Positions 23,959 to 33,044 of a stretch of 43,628 nt of DNA are shown here, one piece after another; within the stretch, counting starts at the first letter, position 1, and each line of letters starts with the position of its first letter. The stretch covers positions 1-43,628 of the forward strand of contig JAEUTG010000030.1 in the NCBI GenBank assembly GCA_016788045.1. Reading direction: 5' to 3'. This DNA comes from Bacteroidales bacterium. Lineage in GTDB: Bacteria > Bacteroidota > Bacteroidia > Bacteroidales > Lentimicrobiaceae. A model generated the notes under the pieces. That model worked only from the letters and a program-made list of their open reading frames with translations. It did no database searches and was not told where the DNA came from. The translations under genes were made by a program, and so were the position numbers.

Positions 23959-24555
23959 ATGGAAAAAATACCCCTGAAATTGTTGGGAATGATCAACAGC
24001 CAGTCGCAAAGTGGGGCTTATACCGTAATATTGGGCGAAACAGAAGGGAAACGCAGGTTGCCGATTCTCATCAATGGCTTTGAAGCACAGGCTATACTAT
24101 TTCATATCGAAAACATCAAAATTCCCCGCCCGCTTACACACGACTTGTTTAAGAATTTTGCAGAAACCTTTAATATTGAGCTGGTTGAGGTAATTATCAG
24201 CAAATTTGCCCAGGGAATATTTTATGCTACCCTGATCTGCGACGATGGGAGTGGGGTTCAGGAAATCGATTCGCGCACCTCTGACGCCATTGCTCTGGCA
24301 GTCAGGTTCAATTGTCCGATTTATACCTACGAAGCTGTACTTGCCGGTGCCGGGGTTTCCATTGAAGAAGAACCCGATATTGACGATCTGGCAACCGGTG
24401 GGCTGCAACAGTCGGATGACTATGACTTTGATAAATTTACCCTCGCTGAGCTGGAAGAGATGATGAATGAAGCCATCGAGAAAGAAGACTACGAAAAGGC
24501 ATCTACCCTGAGGGATGCCATCACCCGCCGTAATGCGGATGATTTGTCATTCTGA
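23959..24555 (+). CDS. Bifunctional nuclease (DUF151) domain protein with UVR motif
   Basis: A 198-residue cytoplasmic protein. Residues ~1-135 are a BFN/DUF151 domain (VILGETEGKRRLPILINGFEAQ, RPLTHDLFKNFAE, EIDSRTSDAIALAVRFNCPIY). This domain is known from plant and archaeal-type bifunctional nucleases with RNase and DNase activity; activity of bacterial forms is mostly untested. The C-terminal ~35 residues form a UVR motif (LEEMMNEAIEKEDYEKASTLRDAI), the helical hairpin used by UvrB and UvrC to bind each other. The BFN-UVR fusion is common in Bacteroidota. The ATG at 23959 is preferred over the TTG directly before it. Convergent with the MFS gene, 14 bases apart. Confidence 0.88.
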   Translation: MEKIPLKLLGMINSQSQSGAYTVILGETEGKRRLPILINGFEAQAILFHIENIKIPRPLTHDLFKNFAETFNIELVEVIISKFAQGIFYATLICDDGSGVQEIDSRTSDAIALAVRFNCPIYTYEAVLAGAGVSIEEEPDIDDLATGGLQQSDDYDFDKFTLAELEEMMNEAIEKEDYEKASTLRDAITRRNADDLSF

Positions 24556-24569
24556 ACCAATTTACGTTA

Positions 24570-25829
24570 TCAAGCCGGATGAACCGGATTCTCCAGTTCT
24601 TTCGGGTCGTGCCGGTGTCTGAACAGAAGGGCAAAGAGCACAGCCACAATCAGGGCATAGACGCTGAACGACAGCCAGATACCATGCCAGTCTTTTCCTT
24701 CCGACCCACTGAAATACCGGTCGATCACAAACCCGCTTACTTTGCTTCCCAGATAGGCGCCAAAACCGTTGGTCATCATCATGAAAAGCCCCTGGGCGCT
24801 GGCACGCATTTTCGGATCGGTGGTTGTTTCAACGAAAAGAGATCCGGAAATGTTGAAGAAATCAAAGGCTAAACCATAAACAATCATCGACAGAATAATC
24901 ATCCACAACCGTTCATCGGGATTGCCATAGGCAAACAGTCCGAAACGGAGCACCCAGGCTATCATCGAAAACAACATCACATTCTTGATGCCGAATTTTC
25001 TGAGGAAAAAGGGTATGGTAAGGATAAACAGCGTCTCCGAGATCTGCGATATCGACATGATGATGGTGGAATACCTGACTACAAAAGAATCTGCATAAGC
25101 AGGTATGTTTTTGAAGTCATCCAGAAAAGAATCTCCATACATATTGGTCAATTGCAGAGCCCCACCCAAAAACATGGCAAAAATGAAAAACAACGCCATT
25201 TTGTAACTGGCAAATAACCTGAAAGCATTGAGGCCCAGAATTTCAATCAGGGAAGCGTCTTTGGAAATGGATTTCTGAGGCGGACATTTGGGTAAGGTAA
25301 AGGAATAAACACCCAGCGCAATGGCTCCCACCGCCCCGATCAGAAACTGATTGGCATTGGCTTTACTGCCCGTAAGATTGGTTATCCACATGGCTGCGAT
25401 AAATCCAATGGTGCCCCAAACCCGTATGGGAGGAAAATCCTTCACTACATTGTATTGCTTGCTTTTCAGAATCTGATACGAAATTGAATTCGAAAGGGAT
25501 ATCGTCGGCATGTAAAAAATCATGGCCAGAAGTATCACATAGTAGAGCGTATCCGGGTCATTTACCTGAGGAACAAAAAAGAGTACAATCCCGTAAAAGA
25601 TATGCAGGAGCCCATACAAACGCTCAGCATTCAGCCATTTGTCAGCAAGTATTCCTGCCAGGGCCGGCATGAAAATGGAGGAAATGGCCAGTGTTGAGAA
25701 GATGGCGCCAAATTGTTCTCCGGTCCATCCCTTGGCATTAAAGCAATAAGTGCCAATCGTAATCAGCCAGGCCCCCCAGACAAAAAACTGCATAAAGCTC
25801 ATGAGGGTTAAACGTCCTTTTATACCCAT
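24570..25829 (-). CDS. MFS transporter, nucleoside permease (NHS/NupG) type
   Basis: A 419-residue inner-membrane protein with 12 predicted helices. The N-terminus MSFMQFFVWGAWLITIGTY and LAGILADKWLNAERLYGLLH match the nucleoside:proton symporter family (NupG/XapB). VWGTIGFIAAMWITNLTGS and GLFMMMTNGFGAYLGSKVSG are further landmarks. It would import nucleosides with protons; specificity is unproven, and no nucleoside-degrading enzymes lie next to it. Single gene, convergent with the DUF151 gene. Confidence 0.85.
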   Translation of the reverse strand: MGIKGRLTLMSFMQFFVWGAWLITIGTYCFNAKGWTGEQFGAIFSTLAISSIFMPALAGILADKWLNAERLYGLLHIFYGIVLFFVPQVNDPDTLYYVILLAMIFYMPTISLSNSISYQILKSKQYNVVKDFPPIRVWGTIGFIAAMWITNLTGSKANANQFLIGAVGAIALGVYSFTLPKCPPQKSISKDASLIEILGLNAFRLFASYKMALFFIFAMFLGGALQLTNMYGDSFLDDFKNIPAYADSFVVRYSTIIMSISQISETLFILTIPFFLRKFGIKNVMLFSMIAWVLRFGLFAYGNPDERLWMIILSMIVYGLAFDFFNISGSLFVETTTDPKMRASAQGLFMMMTNGFGAYLGSKVSGFVIDRYFSGSEGKDWHGIWLSFSVYALIVAVLFALLFRHRHDPKELENPVHPA

Positions 25830-25949
25830 AGAATCGTACTTTTAATGATGAATTTCTTATCTGACTTTTGTGGAGTAAAAATAGGAAGAAATACAGATGA
25901 ACCATGCCTGGTGGGGAAAATAAACAATTAGTAATGCTGAATAAAAAAA

Positions 25950-25977
25950 CCAATGGCTGTCCGGAGACAGCCACTGG
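25950..25977 (-). terminator. Intrinsic terminator of the DDIPF-repeat gene
   Basis: Arms CCAATGGCTGTC (25950-25961) and GACAGCCACTGG (25966-25977) pair with one mismatch and a four-base loop. On the minus strand the stem is followed by a run of seven T's. It lies 49 bases after the stop at 26027. Confidence 0.85.
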
Positions 25978-26026
25978 TCATTGAGAGAGCAACAAAGGAA
26001 GTTGTTTCACCAAAACAACTCTTATC

Positions 26027-26473
26027 TTAATGCTTCAGGTTGTCACATACAACCCTGCCATTGCCATTCTGATGGTATTTCTCCGCTATCTTTTTGGTAT
26101 TGAACGGAATGTCGTTTACATATTGTTCTGCTTCATTCTTAAAGGTGGCTACAGTTGACATAAGCTGGCTTTTGGCGATCAGGGCTGTATTGAACGGAAT
26201 GTCATCAATGTAGGCCTCCTGATTCTGTTCTTTAAGGGTAGCAACAAGAAAGCCGGTACTTATCTTGTGTGTATCAAAAGGGATATCATCAACGTAACCT
26301 TCATTTTCGAGGGCTGGCTGATATAACAGTTGGGTGATCATCCCTGCTGTATCCCGGGTAACGGAGCGATTCCTGAGTTCTCCCGGCAGTTTTGAATAAA
26401 TACCGGCTGTTGTTGCAAAAGTTATCGTATTGATGAGCAGGAAGAGTGCGGTGGTTGAGAATATGGTTTTCAT
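26027..26473 (-). CDS. Small secreted protein with three (Y)(V/I)(D/N)DIPF(D/N)T repeats
   Basis: A 148-residue protein with a signal peptide (about 1-20, cleaved near TFATTA). No named domain. The mature part contains three copies of a short motif at residues 60-68 (YVDDIPFDT), 88-96 (YIDDIPFNT) and 118-126 (YVNDIPFNT), spaced 28 and 30 residues. Each is preceded by an acidic Glu/Gln-rich stretch and followed by a helix beginning with Ile/Ala-Lys (HKISTGF, ALIAKSQ, KKIAEKY). So the unit is ~29 residues. The regular repeat suggests a binding or metal-coordinating peptide; this is inference. It is a single-gene unit with a strong terminator and a direct repeat upstream (26490-26518). Confidence 0.8.
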   Translation of the reverse strand: MKTIFSTTALFLLINTITFATTAGIYSKLPGELRNRSVTRDTAGMITQLLYQPALENEGYVDDIPFDTHKISTGFLVATLKEQNQEAYIDDIPFNTALIAKSQLMSTVATFKNEAEQYVNDIPFNTKKIAEKYHQNGNGRVVCDNLKH

Positions 26474-26489
26474 GGCCTGTTTGTTTACA

Positions 26490-26518
26490 GATTGTCTGAC
26501 TTCATCGGAGGATTGTCT
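26490..26518 (-). promoter_or_regulatory. Direct repeat, two AGACAATC boxes 21 bp apart
   Basis: The minus strand reads AGACAATC at 26511-26518 and again at 26490-26497, two helical turns apart, ending 17 bases before the ATG of the DDIPF-repeat gene. Such spacing is typical of paired regulator sites (for example LytTR-type response regulators). The regulator is not known. Confidence 0.35.
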
Positions 26519-26776
26519 AATATCATGCCAAAAATTTTAAATGATTGTATATTAGATAGATAGCAAGTAAATTGTGCATTGGGTTATCCGGTAGTGTCCG
26601 GTTTCGGATACTGTTTGGTCAGAAGCGAACAAACTCATTCAGGGCCTGAACTCCTGGCAACAAAATCGCCCGGACGACACTTTCACATTCAAAGATTCCT
26701 TAAGCTGGTTAATGGGGACTCCTATGTTGCAAAGGAACAAATCACAACAGGATAGCTGTTAACAGAAAACATAAAA

Positions 26777-26796
26777 CCCTCCCTTTTCAGGGAAGG
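26777..26796 (-). terminator. Intrinsic terminator of the T9SS gene 26845-28365
   Basis: Seven-pair stem: minus-strand CCTTCCC (26790-26796) and GGGAGGG (26777-26783), six-base loop, followed by TTTTATGTTTT. It lies about 48 bases after the stop codon. Confidence 0.75.
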
Positions 26797-26844
26797 CTTT
26801 CAACCAATATGCTGAACCGGCAATGCCTGCCTTAAATCAGTGGA

Positions 26845-28365
26845 TTATCTGATAACGATTTTTGCGACTCCTTTTTTTTCGTTTTCAGTGATCATCAACA
26901 GGTAAATCCCCGGAGCCATTTTGCTTACATCAATCTGCAAATCAAACTCATTTGCCTTCATGGCTTTGATCTGGATGGTGTTTCCACCTGAACTGCAAAG
27001 CTGAATGCTGGCCTTTTCGGTGAAACCGCTGTTTCTGATATTGAGCTCCCTGCCAACCGGGTTAGGTGAGACGGTCAGCGGTAAAAAATCATTGTCGGCG
27101 ATGCCACCGCAGAGCTGGAATCCCACCACGACTTCATCACTGCCCTGACAGCCTTCGATACTGTATTCCAGCCTGACCAGAGCATTATTCAACCCGATAC
27201 CGGTTGAATCAAGCTCAAACTGAGGATTGCTGCCTGTTTCAGTACCGTTTACGAACCAATGAACTTCGTCGGGAAGGACGCCAGCATCGAATACAATCGA
27301 GAAACCTGCACACAGGAGGGTATCGGGCCCGAGGGTAATGGCTGTGAAGTCTTTAACATTAACAGTAACACTGCCAAATGTTGTGTTGTTTAGCTGATCA
27401 GTAACCAGTACACTGTAGGTGGTTGTTTCATCTGGTTGCACTTCAATAAAAGAAGTGGTGTCAAGAGTATTCCATAAATAGGTATAGGGAGCGGTCCCTC
27501 CGCTAACTTCGGCAGTAAGCGTGACGGCGGAGCCTTTGCAGATGGTCTGATCTTCCCCCAGAGTAACACTCATCGGAGTCAGGTTTCTGACTGAGTCGAT
27601 ATATTGCGCCGACACCAGTGGGCCTTCCTGTGTAATGGTAAGTACAGGGATTCCTTTACCGTTGGCCAGCCATTTGTATTCTGTATATAACCTGCTGATG
27701 GGGACGCCAACCTGCACAGAATCGATGTAGATACTATCGTATTCATACACCAACGACTTTACCCTTAGAGTGGGGAAAGTTCCAAAGGGGGTGGTGAGGC
27801 TTCCCCATCCATCAACACTGTTCACGCGCTTGCGTTCGATACTGAAATAGCCGACCCCCGGAAATTGAAAACTGAAAACAGAGGTGCTTGAATCGGAAGG
27901 GGAATTTACTGTAAGAGGAAAGGTATACAACGATTCCGCAACATCAAATTTCATGGGAACCGGAACTCCGGCAATGGTTGCTGCATACCCCGCCCTGGTG
28001 TAGCTGGCATTTGATTCCTTATAAAATATATAAGCATCCGTAATCGGGAAATCAGGAAGGAAGGGTATGTCAATGATGGGTGAAGCCAGGTTGGCAACAT
28101 TCTGGTTAAAGATTATCTGGTAAAGAAAAGGAGTAGACTGGGTGCTGACATAACCTTCTACAACCTGCGTCTGCGGAACAAGAGAGGAATAGTCCCAGGT
28201 ATAGTCAGCTCCGGTTTGTGAAGGATCAAAGACATTGGTTATTAGGGCATTGCTGAGTCTGATGGTGTCTCCCACATTTGGCATATCATCACGGCTTATC
28301 GTTATTTGTGATGATACCCCCAGGCTGATAAGGATCAAAAAGGAAACCAGGCTGATTTTCTTCAT
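26845..28365 (-). CDS. Secreted protein with Ig/PKD-like region and T9SS sorting domain
   Basis: A 506-residue exported protein. Signal peptide ~1-19 (MKKISLVSFLILISLGVSSQ). Residues ~20-265 are a beta-rich region common in Bacteroidota surface proteins but without a name I can give. Residues ~270-335 are a PKD/SprB-like Ig repeat (LGEDQTICKGSAVTLTAEV, GGTAPYTYLW, VLVTDQLNN). A second similar unit follows to ~418. The C-terminal ~75 residues are a type A T9SS sorting domain (VSPNPVGRELNI, DVSKMAPGIYLLMI, ending AKIVIR). Probably displayed on the surface; function unknown. Transcribed alone, divergent from nothing: TamB ends 91 bases upstream on the same strand. Confidence 0.85.
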   Translation of the reverse strand: MKKISLVSFLILISLGVSSQITISRDDMPNVGDTIRLSNALITNVFDPSQTGADYTWDYSSLVPQTQVVEGYVSTQSTPFLYQIIFNQNVANLASPIIDIPFLPDFPITDAYIFYKESNASYTRAGYAATIAGVPVPMKFDVAESLYTFPLTVNSPSDSSTSVFSFQFPGVGYFSIERKRVNSVDGWGSLTTPFGTFPTLRVKSLVYEYDSIYIDSVQVGVPISRLYTEYKWLANGKGIPVLTITQEGPLVSAQYIDSVRNLTPMSVTLGEDQTICKGSAVTLTAEVSGGTAPYTYLWNTLDTTSFIEVQPDETTTYSVLVTDQLNNTTFGSVTVNVKDFTAITLGPDTLLCAGFSIVFDAGVLPDEVHWFVNGTETGSNPQFELDSTGIGLNNALVRLEYSIEGCQGSDEVVVGFQLCGGIADNDFLPLTVSPNPVGRELNIRNSGFTEKASIQLCSSGGNTIQIKAMKANEFDLQIDVSKMAPGIYLLMITENEKKGVAKIVIR

Positions 28366-28406
28366 ATCGTTTAAGTTTTTGTTCTGATTGTCACTGAATT
28401 CTCATA

Positions 28407-28414
28407 CAAAAATA
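28407..28414 (-). promoter_or_regulatory. -7 box (TATTTTTG) upstream of the T9SS gene 26845-28365
   Basis: An exact TAnnTTTG match on the minus strand, 41 bases before the ATG, in the short gap after tamB. No clear TTTG at -33. Suggests transcription independent of tamB. Confidence 0.35.
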
Positions 28415-28456
28415 CCCTCATTTATTGAACACACTGAGAAAACCTGCTGCATTTTG

Positions 28457-31400
28457 TTAAAGAACATCTTCGGGCTTCTTTTTCTGCCTTCTGAACAATT
28501 CAGAGAACCTGTCGAATTCATAGCGGTAATAAACTCCTATTCCTTGCTTGTAGGTGGCATAGGAAGCGCTGATATCAAAAGGATTGTTGGCTTTGTTAAA
28601 AGCTTTAACCCTGAATCTTCCATCAGGTGTTATCTTAACATCTACCGTAATATCACCCACCAGGTTGTTGGTGTTTTCGGTAGTGCCGGCGGTTGTTACT
28701 CCGAGGTTTCCGTCAATGGTTACCCTGTCGTTGAAAAAATGGGTAGAAAGTGCCAGTTCCAGCTCTTCAGAAGAAAGGGCATCTCCCGCACGGTAGTTTA
28801 ACCCGATATCCACGTCTTTGCTTATCTGTGATAACATGTTGCTTAACTGGTTGGTAAGGACCTCCAGGGAGGAAGAACTTACCGAAGATGCCAGATTGGT
28901 ATTGCCGGTGGAAAAACCGAACGATTTCATCAGGAGCAGCGAAACCATTTGTTGTGTCATTACAGCTTCATTCGTTGTATCAATTGCGGCATAGATGTGC
29001 TGCCTCAACACCTGATCTGCTTCGGGCAACTGGAAGCTGAATGAAATATCGGGATTGTACAGATTGTTTTTCAGGCTGATGATGCAATTAACCGGAACAC
29101 TTTTTCCGGCATATTCAGGCATATCAGCGATTTCAGGAATGCTCTTGAGCGATGCCCTCAGTTTATAAACAGCCCTCAGGGCAATGTCAGCTTCATAGGG
29201 AGACCCCCTGAACGAAATCACACTGCCGTTTTCAATGGTGAATACCCGGTTGAGTACATTTTTAAAGGTAAAAAGGAAGGTTCCTTCGTTCATCCTGTAG
29301 TCGCCGAACATGGTAATATCACCACGGGTATCAATGCCCATGCGAATCTGTCCGTTCCCGTTGCCTTTGATGTTGCCGATGTTTTCGGGAAGAAAAATCT
29401 GAATGTTGGCATCTTTGGTAACATCCAGCAACATATCGAGGTTGACTCCTGAAGTATTCGCCTCAAAGGTCTCTTCCTGAATAATATCCTGATTTTTATT
29501 GACAAACCTGATGTACTCATTCTCTGAAGCATCGGTGGCAAGGTTGATGGGAATGTAGATGTTGGTGTTCTTTTCTGAACGGGCTGTAATATCCATCCTG
29601 AGATCTGAAAACGGCCCTTTGATCGTGACCTTGCCTGTGCCGAACGCGCTGCCGTAAAACATATCGTTGTGACGGATGGTGGTATTCATTCCGGCGAGAT
29701 TGTTGAAATTCACGCTCATGTCAAGTACCATGTCCCTGAAATAATTGTGAAACAGCCTGAAGTCAAGCAAACCGGTATTGCCAAGAGAATCATAAACCAT
29801 GACATTGCTGGCTGAGATTACCTTAGGGGTTACCAGTACCTGATCTGCAAGAGAGTAAGTGACATTCAGGTAGTCAATTTTCATCTGCGTCCGCATCAGT
29901 TGTACCTGCCCGTTCAGTGCCGGATCATCAAAGGTGCCGGTCAGGGTCATTTGCCCGCTTGCCATCCCTTTCAGATTTGAAGCAAATCCTTCAAGGAAAG
30001 GATTCAATGATGCCAATTTGTAATTGAGCAACGTAATCCCCAGATCAAAATTCCTTTTTTTATCGGATGAAGGATAGATGGTACCCTTTACCATCACCGG
30101 ATTGTGGGTGCTGACATTACCATGGTAAATAATACTGGCATCAACGCCGATTCCTTCTATCTCGTTGTCCCACCAACTGAGGATTTTTGCATCTCCGAGA
30201 TGCTCCCCGTTAAAGGCAAATTTTTCAATTCCGATATCCGACTGAATGGTCCTTTCGCCATAAAGGTCGCTCAATGATATTTTACCATTAACATTCCCAT
30301 CGAAGTCAATGTCATACCGGTCAAAGGCCAGATCAGAATTTGAAATGTCGAAATGATCGAGCCAAAGGTTGAGCACATCATGGCTGTTTTCTGAAATCCT
30401 GCCTGTGCACCGCAATTGCTGCCCTTTCCCGCTAACGGTAAGTTCATTCACCGAAACCGCGGTAGAATCAATAATCAGGTCGTCTTTCTGGGTAACACTC
30501 CAGGCTTGATTGTTGATCACCAGCGCAACCGTATCCAGACCAACCAGAATCTGCGGTGCCCGGTTGAAGAGTACTGAACCACTGATGTTGCCACTGTTGA
30601 TTGTTGTAGTGTCAGTATTCAGCCAGTTTATCCGGTAACGGATGCTGTCGCCCTGCATAACAGTAAGCAAATCTAAATTATCTATTCCCATCCTTAACGG
30701 GTCGTCGGGTTCTGGTTCTTTCCATACCACCGAAGAGGATCCGGTGTTTATCTGCAACAATTTTCCGGTATTCTGCCCTCTTATAAACCAGTTTTCGAAC
30801 AATACACCCTGATAGTAAATTCGTTTGGCTCCTCCGTTCAGTAAAACTGTTTCCGTGGCAGAATTGTAACTGCCGAAAAGATTGGCTTCGCCAACCAGCT
30901 TGAATTCTGGAAGAAAGATCGCTGTGATGGCCTCGGTGTTTTTGATACTGATATCGTATTCAAACAGTTGCTCTTTATGTATCTTTTTGTTGCTGTAGGC
31001 GTCAAGCTGCAAAGAAGGAATATAGGTGCTGATAATGTTGGTAGCTGAATTGTACAAATCGGCAAAAGTGAATTTCCCCTGGAAACGTGCATTCAGGAAA
31101 TCTGATTTCAGGTTCAGCGATTTCTTGCCAAACGGATCTATTCTGGTTTGAAGGGCAAACTCGTCAAGATGATAGCTGAAGGTGGTCTCTTTATAGTAAG
31201 TGCTGTCAAAACTGATGGTTCCCAGAAGATTGTCAATGTTGGTCCCGGTAAAGTTGAGGTTCATTTTCGTGGAAAGACAGGAACTGCTGTCTCTCTCCCA
31301 CAGGTGTAGTTTACTCAGGTAGGCATTGTTAACTGTTGAAGTGAAATTCATCCGTGGCAGACTGTCTGAGAAATCCACCATGCCCTTGAAATTGAGATTG

Positions 31401-32938
31401 ATAAGTTTATCGTTCAGCGTCAACATGCCATTAAATTGCCGGTTACTGATTCCTCCGTCAATTTTAATGTTCCGGAACTCATTGCCATACATACCCAGCC
31501 GATTCACATTGGCACTCATTGTGGCACTGAAATCACGGTAATCTGTGATGCTTCCCGAAAGGGACGAAGTAAAATCCAGCAGGCCGAAATCACCTGCTTC
31601 AGGAAAAGTCTTGTCGATCTGCCAGTTCTTCAACTCCAGATGACCGTTGTAATCGATGGTTTTCGACTTTGACATTTTCAGACTCAGATCGGTGACCAAT
31701 GTTCCGACTCCGGTCCGGAAAGTTGCTGCAGAAACAAAATCGTTGTAAAATCCGGTAAAGTGCCCTTTAATGCTGATGATTCCGAGCCTGTTGATCTCAG
31801 CAGGCAGGCCAAGGGTTTGTCCGCCCGGTAATAAAAAGGTACTCAGGTCATTGTAATCAGTGGTCAGGCTTTTAACTTTCAGATGGATAAATGTTTCCAT
31901 AATATCCGGGAGCCCGTCCATGCTGATATTGCCCTCGAAAGATGTGTTTTTGCCTGTCTGAAACGAAAATGCCCTGGCCTTGAGTGATGAAACCGTTCCC
32001 TTCACAAGACCCTTGAAGGAAATCTCATTGTTCATGCCTTCTATTTCAGGGGCAAAATAAGTGATGTCTTTCAGGTTCAGTTCCGAAGGATTGAAATCAC
32101 CGGTCATTCTTACGCTGTCGATAAAATCATTGTATGCCTGGTAACCGGAATGTTCAAACACCAGGTTAAAGTCAAGCTTGCTGTGCGGCGTTATTATTTT
32201 GAGCGCTGAAGCCCTGATTTCTGTTGGCCGGATGCAGACCTGAGCACTGAAATCATCCAGAACAAACCCGCTTTGCTCCCGGAGCGAGAGCGACCGGATG
32301 CTGGCTGTAATACTATCGGCTACTACTGAAAGTTTTCTTACATCAAGATTCAGGTTCCTGATACTTAGATGATCGTAGTCAACGCCGTGAAATGTGCCTG
32401 ATTTGAGCTCATTGTTGTAGTTAAACTCACAGTTCTTCAACCCAATACCGGATATCCCTATTTTCCAGGGTGGTGATGTTTTTTTACTGGTGGTTGTATC
32501 GGTACCTGCGAAATAGTCAAGGATGAAATCATAATTCATCAGGCTGTCGGCCTTGTTCACCACCAGGTTGATCTTCGCATTTTTCAGGCTGATGGCATAA
32601 ATGCCGATATAGTTTTGTTTACGGCTGAATTTGCCTATGTCTGCCTTTAACCGCTCTGTATTCAGCAGGTCACGTCCCGACTTATCCTTTACAATAAGGT
32701 CTTCCACAACGATGTCCATGAACCAGGAAATGTCCAGTCCACCGATACTGACCGTTGTTCCCATCTGCTCAGAGAGGTAAGCAGCCGCTCTGCCGGCTAT
32801 CCATGACTGAACAACCGATGTCCGGAATATGCCATAGATGCCGGTGAGGAGCATCAGCGACAATGCCAGCAGGTAAGCGGATATCTGAAGTGTCTTTTTA
32901 ATACCTTTGCAGAATAAGTGAACCCCATCGTTTTTCAC
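28457..32938 (-). CDS. tamB: TamB / DUF490 translocation and assembly module protein
   Basis: A ~1493-residue inner-membrane-anchored protein. One N-terminal membrane helix (~18-42, AYLLALSLMLLTGIYGIF) is followed by AsmA-like sequence and a very long repetitive beta-region forming a taco-shaped, lipid-lined groove across the periplasm. The C-terminal ~400 residues are the TamB/DUF490 domain (YEADIALRAVYKLRASL, GLNYRAGD, GVYYRYEFDRFSELF). TamB acts with TamA/BamA-type proteins in outer-membrane biogenesis and, like other AsmA proteins, in phospholipid transport. The longest frame starts with TTG at 32968, inside a promoter box; the GTG at 32938 is a better start. Divergent from tsaD across a short gap. 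Confidence 0.9.
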   Translation of the reverse strand: MKNDGVHLFCKGIKKTLQISAYLLALSLMLLTGIYGIFRTSVVQSWIAGRAAAYLSEQMGTTVSIGGLDISWFMDIVVEDLIVKDKSGRDLLNTERLKADIGKFSRKQNYIGIYAISLKNAKINLVVNKADSLMNYDFILDYFAGTDTTTSKKTSPPWKIGISGIGLKNCEFNYNNELKSGTFHGVDYDHLSIRNLNLDVRKLSVVADSITASIRSLSLREQSGFVLDDFSAQVCIRPTEIRASALKIITPHSKLDFNLVFEHSGYQAYNDFIDSVRMTGDFNPSELNLKDITYFAPEIEGMNNEISFKGLVKGTVSSLKARAFSFQTGKNTSFEGNISMDGLPDIMETFIHLKVKSLTTDYNDLSTFLLPGGQTLGLPAEINRLGIISIKGHFTGFYNDFVSAATFRTGVGTLVTDLSLKMSKSKTIDYNGHLELKNWQIDKTFPEAGDFGLLDFTSSLSGSITDYRDFSATMSANVNRLGMYGNEFRNIKIDGGISNRQFNGMLTLNDKLINLNFKGMVDFSDSLPRMNFTSTVNNAYLSKLHLWERDSSSCLSTKMNLNFTGTNIDNLLGTISFDSTYYKETTFSYHLDEFALQTRIDPFGKKSLNLKSDFLNARFQGKFTFADLYNSATNIISTYIPSLQLDAYSNKKIHKEQLFEYDISIKNTEAITAIFLPEFKLVGEANLFGSYNSATETVLLNGGAKRIYYQGVLFENWFIRGQNTGKLLQINTGSSSVVWKEPEPDDPLRMGIDNLDLLTVMQGDSIRYRINWLNTDTTTINSGNISGSVLFNRAPQILVGLDTVALVINNQAWSVTQKDDLIIDSTAVSVNELTVSGKGQQLRCTGRISENSHDVLNLWLDHFDISNSDLAFDRYDIDFDGNVNGKISLSDLYGERTIQSDIGIEKFAFNGEHLGDAKILSWWDNEIEGIGVDASIIYHGNVSTHNPVMVKGTIYPSSDKKRNFDLGITLLNYKLASLNPFLEGFASNLKGMASGQMTLTGTFDDPALNGQVQLMRTQMKIDYLNVTYSLADQVLVTPKVISASNVMVYDSLGNTGLLDFRLFHNYFRDMVLDMSVNFNNLAGMNTTIRHNDMFYGSAFGTGKVTIKGPFSDLRMDITARSEKNTNIYIPINLATDASENEYIRFVNKNQDIIQEETFEANTSGVNLDMLLDVTKDANIQIFLPENIGNIKGNGNGQIRMGIDTRGDITMFGDYRMNEGTFLFTFKNVLNRVFTIENGSVISFRGSPYEADIALRAVYKLRASLKSIPEIADMPEYAGKSVPVNCIISLKNNLYNPDISFSFQLPEADQVLRQHIYAAIDTTNEAVMTQQMVSLLLMKSFGFSTGNTNLASSVSSSSLEVLTNQLSNMLSQISKDVDIGLNYRAGDALSSEELELALSTHFFNDRVTIDGNLGVTTAGTTENTNNLVGDITVDVKITPDGRFRVKAFNKANNPFDISASYATYKQGIGVYYRYEFDRFSELFRRQKKKPEDVL

Positions 32939-32965
32939 GATGGATGAATGCCATTGATAAATATA

Positions 32966-32999
32966 CAAAGTTGCGAAAAAACAGCAATATCCCTACAAA
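32966..32999 (-). promoter_or_regulatory. Candidate promoter of tamB
   Basis: Minus strand: TTTG (32996-32999), 22 bases, then CAACTTTG (32966-32973), seven of eight to TAnnTTTG. The -7 box overlaps the TTG that would open the longest tamB frame, so it supports the GTG start at 32938. Confidence 0.4.
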
Positions 33000-33044
33000 T
33001 GGGTGAATTTTGTGCAACTTTTACACTGAACCCAACTAAAAATC

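Larger units (their letters stand above)
26474..26844. other. Intergenic region with direct repeat and small palindrome
   Basis: A 371-base spacer between two minus-strand genes. Contents: a direct repeat GATTGTCT at 26490-26497 and 26511-26518 (21-base period) close to the DDIPF gene start; a 20-base near-palindrome at 26593-26612; and the terminator of the upstream T9SS gene at 26777-26796. The middle part (26610-26760) may be a gene remnant, but its short frames match nothing I recognise. Confidence 0.5.
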
